A DNA stretch of 64,000 bases, from NCBI RefSeq assembly GCF_036320965.1, contig NC_092262.1:8115072-8179071 (forward strand), read 5' to 3'. The DNA is from Panulirus ornatus. Its lineage: Eukaryota; Arthropoda; Malacostraca; Decapoda; Palinuridae. Under the pieces are notes generated by a model. That model saw nothing but the letters and a program-made list of their open reading frames with translations, ran no database searches and had not been told where the DNA came from. Made by a program: the position numbers and the translations under genes. Shown piece by piece: positions 46,340 to 64,000 of the stretch. Every line of letters starts with the position of its first letter. Positions within the stretch are counted from its first letter, which is position 1.

Positions 46340-46348
46340 AACGGAATT

Positions 46349-46427
<79 letters not shown>
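46069..46427. repeat. Compound satellite: (AT)~30 blocks separated by aaacaacggaatttcc
   Basis: Four (AT)n blocks (46069-46126, 46189-46257, 46273-46336, 46352-46426). The last three are preceded by the same 16-bp linker (aacaatggaatttcc or aaacaacggaatttcc). This indicates duplication of an (AT)n-plus-linker unit. Confidence 0.93.
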
Positions 46428-46428
<1 letters not shown>

Positions 46429-46977
46429 CTACCATTGTTATATCTACTTTTTAGGGGAAGAAAAATACTAGTTATGGAAATGATAAGTTATCCAATAAAC
46501 TTTAAAATAAATTCAGTTGCAACTAGAATACTTTTTATTACAATTCATATTAAAAATCAGTAGAAAAAAAAATGAAATACAGAGACAATGCCAATGAAAT
46601 GGTGTGTTAAAAGTAAGATTTTATAGTGATATAAAAATTCAGGCACATTCATTATTCTTTAGTTGATTAGTGTAGAAGCAATGGCCAAATTCAATGTATA
46701 ATTTACGAGGTGATAACAAGAGGTTTTAGGTTTAATTAAGTTGACCCTTCCCCCCTGAGACGTATGCCATTAATGTCATATTATGGCAACATTTGAATTT
46801 CCTGGATCATTATTGATTTTTTTTTTCAAAAGGTAAATAAACATTTTCTTGACATTTCTTTAACCACAAAGATACAGTAGACCTGAAACATAAGATATAT
46901 CAATGAAGATGGGTTCAAAGCCTTTTATTTTCTGTGAAATTTTTTGTTTTTCATTGATGGCAAACAATTGTTTGATC
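46428..46977. other. Unannotated stretch
   Basis: No gene or repeat recognised before the 33-bp array. Confidence 0.45.
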
Positions 46978-48092
46978 AGGGATATGATGCTAGGCTCCGT
47001 TATTCTGATAAGGGATATGATGCTAGGCTCAGTTATTCTGATAAGGGATATGATGCTAGGCTCAGTTATTCTGATAAGGGATATGATGCTAGGCTCAGTT
47101 ATTCTGATAAGGGATATGATGCTAGGCTCAGTTATTCTGATAAGGGATATGATGCTAGGCTCAGTTATTCTGATAAGGGATATGATGCTAGGCTCAGTTA
47201 TTCTGATAAGGGATATGATGCTAGGCTCAGTTATTCTGATAAGGGATATGATGCTAGGCTCAGTTATTCTGATAAGGGATATGATGCTAGGCTCAGTTAT
47301 TCTGATAAGGGATATGATGCTAGGCTCAGTTATTCTGATAAGGGATATGATGCTAGGCTCAGTTTTTCTGATAAGGGATATGATGCTAGGCTCAGTTATT
47401 CTGATAAGGGATATGATGCTAGGCTCAGTTATTCTGATAAGGGATATGATGCTAGGCTCAGTTATTCTGATAAGGGATATGATGCTAGGCTCAGTTATTC
47501 TGATAAGGGATATGATGCTAGGCTCAGTTATTCTGATAAGGGATATGATGCTAGGCTCAGTTATTCTGATAAGGGATATGATGCTAGGCTCAGTTATTCT
47601 GATAAGGGATATGATGCTAGGCTCAGTTATTCTGATAAGGGATATGATGCTAGGCTCAGTTATTCTGATAAGGGATATGATGCTAGGCTCAGTTATTCTG
47701 ATAAGGGATATGATGCTAGGCTCAGTTATTCTGATAAGGGATATGATGCTAGGCTCAGTTATTCTGATAAGGGATATGATGCTAGGCTCAGTTATTCTGA
47801 TAAGGGATATGATGCTAGGCTCAGTTATTCTGATAAGGGATATGATGCTAGGCTCAGTTATTCTGATAAGGGATATGATGCTAGGCTCAGTTATTCTGAT
47901 AAGGGATATGATGCTAGGCTCAGTTATTCTGATAAGGGATATGATGCTAGGCTCAGTTATTCTGATAAGGGATTGATGCTAGGCTCAGTTATTCTGATAA
48001 GGGATATGATGCTAGGCTCAGTTATTCTGATAAGGGATATGATGCTAGGCTCAGTTATTCTGATAAGGGATATGATGCTAGGCTCAGTTATA
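46978..48092. repeat. 33-bp minisatellite, highly homogeneous, downstream of beta-tubulin
   Basis: About 34 units of gggatatgatgctaggctca plus gttattctgataa with almost no variation: one c/a change in the first unit, one a/t change near 47365, and one 2-base loss near 47972. Because 33 is a multiple of three, two overlapping false frames (357 and 390 codons) run through it. Confidence 0.97.
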
Positions 48093-48418
48093 AGGGACTT
48101 TCTTATTCAAAAGTAATTTAGCTGTCATCCTGTTTGGCAGCCATGTGAATTTAATAGTCTGTATTGAAAATTTAATCACATTCTTGACGTCTTTGGGGGG
48201 GGCCTTCAACCACTGCGGAAAAAACCACTCGAAAAAAAAAATGGATGTTCCTTTTGGGGTTTTCAACCACTGCGAAAAACCACTCGAAAAAAAAAATGGA
48301 TGTTCCTTTTGGGGTTTTCAACCACGGCGACACAGTTACGCGAAAAGATGGATGGATGTTCCATTTCTCCTTCGAGGCAAGGTGTTATGGCGTCGCTGAC
48401 GCTAGCTCGTTGGGCATT
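48093..48418 (-). other. Beta-tubulin 3' UTR region with ~55-bp triplication
   Basis: Downstream of the tubulin stop. The block ttcaaccactgcgaaaaacc...actcgaaaa...atggatgttcc occurs three times at ~48207-48363, the third diverged. I could not identify a convincing polyadenylation signal on minus. Confidence 0.6.
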
Positions 48419-56825
<8,407 letters not shown>

Positions 56826-57425
56826 CTGCAGGAGAGAGAGAGAGAACCTCTGCTTCAGGACGCGTGTGGCCAACCACAAATTCCCTCGATGTCTTGATGC
56901 CAAGACGAAGTTCAGACCTGGGGCATCTATCTACGACACACACACCCCTAAAGTCTTATTTTGGATCCAGGAATTTACTCTCTGTTTACACCAGGGGGAA
57001 AACTAAACCATGATTTATATTTTAGTGGTGGATTAGACCATCTAGACGCCCTTGGTGGCGTCATATAACACATCATGGCTTGGGGATGGGTTGCCATGGG
57101 GTGAGGGAAGCCAGCCCGCCAGGCCCTTTGGCGTGTTTGGCGCGCTACTCTTATTGATCCATGGCGCCAGCACCGCGCCTACAGTGACGTCACGAGCGCT
57201 AACAGGTCGATGGATCATTAACCGTGTATGACACATTAGACCCAGCCTGGCAGACCTTGTCAACAATGCTATATGACATAGTTCATCTAGTCGACTGACT
57301 CAAACCGAGCCAACCGAATTCCATCGTCTAGTTCCGGGATTTAGGAGATGGAATGTATGATTCCCTAATCACAGGAATACACGCCATAATACAGCATTGT
57401 TGACATATGCAAATGTATGTTTACT

Positions 57426-57459
<34 letters not shown>

Positions 57460-57887
57460 GTAGTACAACCAGCTGGTCATTACTATTAATGGCGTCCGGT
57501 AAATAGGCACTAGCTGTGGCTATCTAGGAAATTAGGTAGTTAGTTTAACGTAAGTATTAGTGCCACTTCCCATGCGATGTGGTATGGCCGGTGATCAGTG
57601 GGAGCTAAATATCGGCAAAATAAGAAGAAAGAGGGGAGGAGTAACGGTGAGATTTAAGACTGGCAAATGAGGCTTAAAAGGCTAACTACCTGCGACGGAA
57701 TGCAGGAAGTGAACGAGGTCATTACACATGATGCGGGAATAGTGTGTGTGTGTGTGTGTAGAGCAATGCTTGCTAACGTCTAACGTGTAGAAAAGCGACC
57801 TTATGATATTTAATTTTTATCCTGACACAGATATGAAACCCCAACGTGAATCGAGATTGATTTGATGTGTTGATAAGATATATATAT
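56826..57887. other. Region upstream of first visible tubulin exon
   Basis: Intron or upstream sequence. Contains a perfect CRE palindrome TGACGTCA (57185-57192) in a GC-richer patch (57040-57230), and GT tracts at 57428-57456 and 57744-57759. No tubulin N-terminal exon found. Confidence 0.5.
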
Positions 57888-58150
57888 CGGGGCCTGAACA
57901 TGCAGGAGGGTGAAAGGAGGGCAAGGAATAGAGTGAATTGGATCGATGTGGTATACCGGGGTTGACGTGCTGTCAGTGGATTGAATCAAGGCATGTGAAG
58001 CGTCTGGGGTAAACCATGGAAAGCTGTGTAGGTATGTATATTTGCGTGTGTGGACGTATGTATATACATGTGTATGGGGGTGGGTTGGGCCATTTCTTTC
58101 GTCTGTTTCCTTGCGCTACCTCGCAAACGCGGGAGACAGCGAAAAAAAAA
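57888..58150 (+). mobile_element. Short 3' LINE fragment, short-3'UTR subfamily (L11)
   Basis: Begins atcggggcctgaacatgcag (last ~28 codons), stop at 57963-57965, short 3' UTR form, tail gcgctacctcgcaaacgcg, then A-run and (AT)n. Confidence 0.92.
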
Positions 58151-58445
58151 ATATATATATATATATTATATGGACAGAGGAAACTAAGCATTTTAATTCA
58201 GTTGGATGTAAGTGTGGCAGAATGTGAGATTATCATTCTTTGAGGGTATATAAACTTTGTCAGTCCAGCGTGAAAAGTTTCACCTTTATTGTTTCAACAT
58301 CTGTTTCATGACTGAACTTTCTACGATGCTTCGAAATACCAGCGTCCGAATCATTGAAAACGGTGTCATTCCTTATTAAAGAAAATGTGTCACAATTTCT
58401 TATCAGTAACTATCATAAATGTATATTCGTTTGTTATAGGCAATA

Positions 58446-59200
58446 TAGTTAGGTGATGGGTTGGAGGGGTTAGTTAGGTGATGGGTTGGAGGGGTTAGTT
58501 GGGTGATGGGTTGGAGGGGTTAGTTAGGTGATGGGTTGGAGGGGTTAGTTAGGTGATGGGTTGGAGGGGTTAGTTAGGTGATGGGTTGGAGGGGTTAGTT
58601 AGGTGATGGGTTGGAGGGGTTAGTTAGGTGATGGGTTGGAGGGGTTAGTTAGGTGATGGGTTGGAGGGGTTAGTTGGGTGATGGGTTGGAGGGGTTAGTT
58701 AGGTGATGGGTTGGAGGGGTTAGTTAGGTGATGGGTTGGAGGGGTTAGTTAGGTGATGGGTTGGAGGGGTTAGTTAGGTGATGGGTTGGAGGGGTTAGTT
58801 AGGTGATGGGTTGGAGGGGTTAGTTAGGTGATGGGTTGGAGGGGTTAGTTAGGTGATGGGTTGGAGGGGTTAGTTGGGTGATGGGTTGGAGGGGTTAGTT
58901 AGGTGATGGGTTGGAGGGGTTAGTTAGGTGATGGGTTGGAGGGGTTAGTTTAGGTGGGTGGGTTGGGATGGGTGGTTAGTTAGGTGATGGGTTGGAGGGG
59001 TTAGTTAGTGATGGGTTGGGAGGGGTTAAGGGGTTTAGGTGATGGGTTGGAGGGGTTAGTTAGGTGATGGGTTGGAGGGGTTAGTTAGGTGATGGGTGGA
59101 GGGAGGTGTTAGTTATGATGAAGGTGATAGGGTTTAGTTTAGGTGAAAGTGGTTTGGAGGGGTTAGTTAAAGGTGATGGGTCTAGGAGGGTGTTAGTATA
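58446..59200. repeat. 26-bp minisatellite
   Basis: About 20 near-perfect units of ttagttaggtgatgggttgg plus aggggt to ~58950, with rare gttggg variants, then increasingly disordered units to ~59200. The strand is strongly G+T biased. Confidence 0.95.
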
Positions 59201-59495
59201 AGATGGATTAGAAAGTAATAATGAATAATTGAAGGATGATTAGAAAGTATATAAGGAATAATTGAAGGAAGATTAGAAAATGTATATATATATGAATAAT
59301 TGAAGGATGATTTATGAAAGTTATATAATTGAAGGATGAAAATATAATTGGAAGGAATGATTTAGAAAGTATATAAGGAATAATTGAAGGATGATTAGAA
59401 AGTATATAATGAATAATTGAAGGATGATTAGAAAGTATATAATGAATAATTGAAGGATGATTAGAAAGTATATAAGGAATAATTGAAGGATAATT
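59201..59495. repeat. ~33-bp AT-rich minisatellite
   Basis: About nine units of agaaagtatataatgaataa plus ttgaaggatgatt with many indels. It follows the degraded end of the 26-bp array without a gap. Confidence 0.9.
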
Positions 59496-59874
59496 TGGAA
59501 AAAATAATATTATTTTAAGTATACCCAGATAATTCCTCAAGTGTTTTAAGTGACTGTCATCCAAATTCCATGAAAATCGCCCTTACTTGGAGGAAGAAAT
59601 TCTGGAAAGTCGATTCACTAACTTCCTGGAATTTGAGACAATAAAACGAAAAGTATCTAATTATTATGAACGTACTGGGAATTCCTGACGTGTCATGACG
59701 CCATTGGCCAGTGCATCCGAACTCGCTCCCTATTGGTCGATTGGGAACCTGAAGGTAGCCAATGAACGCCCTTCTTCCTCCATCCATGTCCGGAAGGGAA
59801 AAACTCTCAAAAGGGAAAGTCAATACAATAATCGTAATTCTAATACTTTTTTTTTTTAATGGTTTGGCAGAAAA
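59496..59874. other. Unannotated stretch between arrays
   Basis: No gene recognised. Two CCAAT-like boxes in opposite sense lie at ~59700-59765 (gccattggcc and tagccaatg). Confidence 0.4.
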
Positions 59875-60585
59875 CTTGTTCTTTCCAAAGTTTCTCGTCA
59901 AAAAACTTGATATTTCCAAAGTTTCTCGTCAGAAAACGTGATATTTCCAGAGTTTCTCGTCAGAAAACGTGATATTTCCAAAGTTTCTCGTCAGAAAACG
60001 TGATATTTCCAAAGTTTCTCGTCAGAAAACGTGATATTTCCAAAGTTTCTCGTCAGAAAACGTGATATTTCCAAAGTTTCTCGTCAGAAAACGTGATATT
60101 TCCAAAGTTTCTCGTCAGAAAACGTGATATTTCCAGAGTTTCTCGTCGGAAAACGTGATATTTCCAAAGTTTCTCGTCAGAAAACGTGATATTTCCAAAG
60201 TTTCTCGTCAGAAAACTTGATATTTCCAAAGTTTCTCGTCAGAAAACGTGATATTTCCAAAGTTTCTCGTCAGAAAACGTGATATTTCCAAAGTTTCTCG
60301 TCAGAAAACGTGATATTTCCAAAGTTTCTCGTCAGAAAACGTGATATTTCCAGAGTTTCTCGTCAGAAAACTTGATATTTCCAAAGTTTCTCGTCAGAAA
60401 ACGTGATATTTCCAAAGTTTCTCGTCAGAAAACTTGTTCTTTCCAAAGTTTCTCGTCAGAAAACGTGATATTTCCAAAGTTTCTCGTCAGAAAACGTGAT
60501 ATTTCCAAAGTTTCTCGTCAGAAAACTTGTTCTTTCCAAAGTTTCTCGTCAGAAAACTTGATATTTCCAAAGTTTCTCGTCAAGT
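59875..60585. repeat. 31-bp minisatellite
   Basis: About 23 units of agaaaacgtgatatttccaa plus agtttctcgtc, with acttgata and acttgttct variants and an occasional cagag for caaag. It is homogeneous and head-to-tail, with no unique spacers. Confidence 0.96.
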
Positions 60586-60785
60586 TTGGGACAAGGGAAG
60601 AAGGGCCCATTCCCCACTCGTCCATTATCCATACTTAACAAGTCACATGAACTACCACTTCCCAGTATTTGGAACAAGGTCTTTCCAAGAAAAAGAAGTG
60701 GGTCGAATTTACAAATGACAATTGGAATTATTTAGTGGGCGGGCGCCAGCCAGTGTGGCTCGATAGCCTGGTCTGCATTAGCTTA

Positions 60786-60837
<52 letters not shown>

Positions 60838-60969
60838 AAATGCCATGTAACTACCTAATGGTCTCGTTAGAGACGATTGGCTCTCAAGCCAATTGACTTT
60901 ACGACCCTTAAGCACGTTAATACGACCCCCAAGGGCATGACAGTAGTTAAAAAGCTACCCATTTATCCC

Positions 60970-60972
<3 letters not shown>
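60586..60972. other. Unannotated stretch with (CA)n
   Basis: Contains a CA tract at ~60786-60833. No gene recognised. Confidence 0.5.

Positions 60973-61040
<68 letters not shown>
60973..61040. repeat. (AT)n microsatellite
   Basis: About 68 bases of alternating AT directly before LINE L12. Confidence 0.97.
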
Positions 61041-61043
<3 letters not shown>

Positions 61044-62969
61044 ATGTTCTGGAAGGAGGTAAATAAAGTGCGTAAGACAAGGGAGCAAATGGGAACTTCA
61101 GTGAAGGGCGCAAATGGGGAGGTGAGAACAAGTAGTGGTGATGTGAGAAGGAGATGGAGTGAGTATTTTGAAGGTTTGTTGAATGTGTTTGATGATAGAG
61201 TGGCAGATATAGGGTGTTTTGGTCGAGGTGGTGTGCAAAGTGAGAGGGTTAGGGAAAATGATTTGGTAAAAAGAGAAGAGGTAGTGAAAGCTTTGCGGAA
61301 GATGAAAGCCGGCAAGGCAGCAGGTTTGGATGGTATTGCAGTGGAATTTATTAAAAAAGGGGGTGACTGTATTGTTGACTGGTTGGTAAGGTTATTTAAT
61401 GTACGTATGACTCATGGTGAGGTGCCTGAGGATTGGCGGAACGCGTGCATAGTGCCATTGTACAAAGGCAAAGGGGATAAGAGTGAGTGCTCAAATTACA
61501 GAGGTATAAGTTTGTTGAGTATTCCTGGTAAATTGTATGGGAGGGTATTGATTGAGAGGGTGAAGGCATGTACAGAGCATCAGATTGGGGAAGAGCAGTG
61601 TGGTTTCAGAAGTGGTAGAGGATGTGTAGATCAGGTGTTTGCTTTGAAGAATGTATGTGAGAAATACTTAGAAAAGCAAATGGATTTGTATGTAGCATTT
61701 ATGGATCTGGAGAAGGCATATGATAGAGTTGATAGAGATGCTCTGTGGAAGGTATTAAGAATATATGGTGTGGGAGGAAAGTTGTTAGAAGCAGTGAAAA
61801 GTTTTTATCGAGGATGTAAGGCATGTGTACGTGTAGGAAGAGAGGAAAGTGATTGGTTCTCAGTGAATGTAGGTTTGCGGCAGGGGTGTGTGATGTCTCC
61901 ATGGTTGTTTAATTTGTTTATGGATGGGGTTGTTAGGGAGGTGAATGCAAGAGTTTTGGAAAGAGGGGCAAGTATGAAGTCTGTTGGGGATGAGAGAGCT
62001 TGGGAAGTGAGTCAGTTGTTGTTCGCTGATGATTCATGTGAGAAACTGCAGAAGCTGGTGACTGAGTTCGGTAAAGTGTGTGGAAGAAGAAAGTTAAGAG
62101 TAAATGTGAATAAGAGCAAGGTTATTAGGTACAGTAGGGTTGAGGGTCAAGTCAATTGGGAGGTGAGTTTGAATGGAGAAAAACTGGAGGAAGTGAAGTG
62201 TTTTAGATATCTGGGAGTGGATCTGGCAGCGGATGGAACCATGGAAGCGGAAGTGAATCATAGGGTGGGGGAGGGGGCGAAAATTCTGGGGGCCTTGAAG
62301 AATGTGTGGAAGTCGAGAACATTATCTCGGAAAGCAAAAATGGGTATGTTTGAAGGAATAGTGGTTCCAACAATGTTGTATGGTTGCGAGGCGTTGGCTA
62401 TGGATAGAGTTGTGCGCAGGAGGATGGATGTGCTGGAAATGAGATGTTTGAGGACAATGTGTGGTGTGAGGTGGTTTGATCGAGTGAGTAACGTAAGGGT
62501 AAGAGAGATGTGTGGAAATAAAAAGAGCGTGGTTGAGAGAGCAGAAGAGGGTGTTTTGAAGTGGTTTGGGCACATGGAGAGAATGAGTGAGGAAAGATTG
62601 ACCAAGAGGATATATGTGTCGGAGGTGGAGGGAACGAGGAGAAGAGGGAGACCAAATTGGAGGTGGAAAGATGGAGTGAAAAAGATTTTGTGTCATCGGG
62701 GCCTGAACATGCAGGAGGGTGAAAGGAGGGCAAGGAATAGAGTGAATTGGAGCGATGCGGTATACCGGGGTTGACGTGCTGTCAGTGGATTGAATCAAGG
62801 CATGTGAAGCGTCTGGGGTAAACCATGGAAAGCTGTGTAGGTATGTATATTTGCGTGTGTGGACGTATGTATATACATGTGTATGGGGGTGGGTTGGGCC
62901 ATTTCTTTCGTCTGTTTCCTTGCGCTACCTCGCAAACGCGGGAGACAGCGACAAAGTATAATAAAAAAA
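61041..62969 (+). mobile_element. RTE-like LINE, RT half plus short 3' UTR (L12)
   Basis: It starts aagatgttctggaaggagg right after (AT)n, carries a single open frame of 576 codons, then the short 3' UTR and the tail gcgctacctcgcaaacgcg with an A-rich end. It is the youngest-looking RT copy in the window. The endonuclease half is missing at the 5' side. Confidence 0.92.
61044..62774 (+). pseudogene. LINE reverse transcriptase, open 576-codon frame with catalytic-loop deletion
   Basis: RT motifs in order: GLDGIAVEFI, RNACIVPLYKGKGDKSECSN, YRGISLLSIPGKLYGRVL, FRSGRGCVDQVFAL, VAFMDLEKAYDRVD, GLRQGCVMSPWLFNLFMDGV, LLFADD, NKSKVI, YLGVDLAADG, then the C-terminal block FGHMERMSEERLTKR and RRRGRPNWRWKDG. 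An 18-bp in-frame loss right after FADD removes TALVAD; the deleted piece is bounded by the direct repeat gctgat. The Asp pair stays, but the loop is damaged. Confidence 0.88.
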
Positions 62970-62987
62970 AATATATATATATATATT
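62970..62987. repeat. Short (AT)n
   Basis: A short alternating AT tract joining the 3' end of L12 to the endonuclease fragment L13. Confidence 0.95.
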
Positions 62988-63958
62988 TTCCCTGAGTGAA
63001 ACGAAGCTCAAGGTTAAAGGGGAAGAGTGGTTTGGGAATGTCTGGGGAGTAAAGTCAGGGGTTAGTGAGAGGACAAGAGCAAGGGAAGGAGTAGCAATAC
63101 TCCTGAAACAGGAGTTGTGGGAGTATGTGATAAAATGTAAGAAAGTAAATTCTCGATTAATATGGGTAAAACTGAAAGTTGATGGAGAGAGGTGGGTGAT
63201 TATTGGTGCATATGCACCCGGGCACGAGAAGAAAGATCATGAGAGGCAAGTGTTTTGGGAGCAGCTGAATGAGTGCGTTAGTGGTTTTGATGCACGAGAC
63301 CGGGTTATAGTGATGGGTGATTTGAATGCAAAGGTGAGTAATGTGGCAGTTGAGGGAATAATTGGTATACATGGGGTGTTCAGTGTTGTAAATGGAAATG
63401 GTGAAGAGCTTGTAGATTTATGTGCTGAAAAAGGACTGATGATTGGGAATACCTGGTTTAAAAAGCGAGATATACATAAGTATACGTATGTAAGTAGGAG
63501 AGATGGCCAGAGAGCGTTATTGGATTACGTGTTAATTGACAGGCGTGCGAAAGAGAGACTTTTGGATGTTAATGTGCTGAGAGGTGCAACTGGAGGGATG
63601 TCTGATCATTATCTTGTGGAGGCTAAGGTGAAGATTTGTATGGGTTCTCAGAAAAGAAGAGTGAATGTTGGGGTGAAGAGGGTGGTGAGAGTAAGTGAGC
63701 TTGGGAAGGAGACTTGTGTGAGGAAGTACCAGGAGAGACTGAGTACAGAATGGAAAAAGGTGAGAACAATGGAAGTAAGGGGAGTGGGGGAGGAATGGGA
63801 TGTATTTAGGGAATCAGTGATGGATTGCGCAAAAGATGCTTGTGGCATGAGAAGAGTGGGAGGTAGGTTGATTAGAAAGGGTAGTGAGTGGTGGGATGAA
63901 GAAGTAAGATTATTAGTGAAAGAGAAGAGAGAGGCATTTGGACGATTTTTGCAGGGAA

Positions 63959-63961
<3 letters not shown>
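62988..63961 (+). mobile_element. RTE-like LINE endonuclease fragment (L13)
   Basis: Corresponds to 20410-19440 of L5: SETKLKVKGEEWFG-like start, LLKQELWEYVI, VIIGAYAPGHEKKDHE-like zone, VIVMGDLNAKVSNVAVE, KKRDIHKYTYVSRRDGQRAL, GGMSDHYLVEAKVK, ending EAFGRFLQGK. It lacks the LINE 5' end and stops at an (AT)n just before the RT half would begin. Confidence 0.9.

Positions 63962-64000
<39 letters not shown>
63962..64000. repeat. (AT)n microsatellite at window end
   Basis: Alternating AT to the last base of the window; it continues beyond. Confidence 0.95.

Noticed and set aside
46903..48116. Open frames of 357 and 390 codons with perfect peptide repeats (DMMLGSVILIR, SDKGYDARLSY)
   Set aside because: They are produced by a 33-bp tandem array whose unit is a multiple of three. 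Two frames are open at once and there is no non-repeat domain.
57042..57266. Minus-strand 74-codon frame in a GC-richer patch upstream of tubulin
   Set aside because: It does not match the tubulin N-terminus or any family I know. The patch is more likely regulatory or random.
59875..60585. CRISPR-like array of 31-bp repeats
   Set aside because: Head-to-tail units without spacers; eukaryotic context.

Overview
The window is eukaryotic genomic DNA, most likely from an arthropod and probably a decapod crustacean. Supporting signs are intron-split genes with GT-AG boundaries, an AT-rich background, very many (AT)n microsatellites, several minisatellites, and repeated copies of one RTE-type LINE. 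The species assignment is inference. There is no prokaryotic signal: no operons and no CRISPR. Most open frames longer than 60 codons are shadows of the LINE, antisense LINE frames, or repeat-array artefacts.

Three protein-coding genes can be reconstructed, all on the minus strand. (1) Positions 1-4013 hold the 5' part of a RNF34/rififylin-type E3 ubiquitin ligase: an FYVE-like finger, a SAP-like helix pair, a long Ser-rich linker with an internal repeat, and a second SAP-like segment. The RING exon must lie off the left edge. (2) Positions 29054-41740 hold a seven-exon cytochrome P450 of CYP26/CYP16-clan type. All exon phases agree and the joined CDS is 1326 nt (441 aa). It lacks a membrane anchor, a normal I-helix acid/Thr motif and part of the I-to-K-helix region. 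(3) Positions 48419-56825 hold the last five exons of a divergent beta-tubulin, from about residue 57 to the stop. Its N-terminal exons are not visible and should lie to the right.

Between and inside the genes are at least 13 fragments of one RTE-like LINE (endonuclease plus reverse transcriptase, originally one frame of about 1000 codons). The longest copy is at 17355-20583 (minus). A short element made of the LINE 5' end joined to the LINE 3' tail occurs five times. Two further dispersed repeat families are also visible. LINE pieces are frequently bounded on both sides by (AT)n.

The right half is dominated by minisatellites: 24 bp (43.1-43.5 kb), 33 bp (47-48.1 and 48.6-50.66 kb), 65 bp (52.7-54.4 kb), 27/28 bp (54.66-56.02 kb), 26 bp (58.4-59.2 kb), 33 bp (59.2-59.5 kb) and 31 bp (59.88-60.59 kb). 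A 30-bp hairpin-forming array lies at 22.25-22.9 kb. The most striking observation is that the tubulin arrays touch the splice sites. The 65-bp unit contains the last bases of a coding exon plus its splice donor, so the intron carries some 26 degraded or intact copies of that exon-intron junction.
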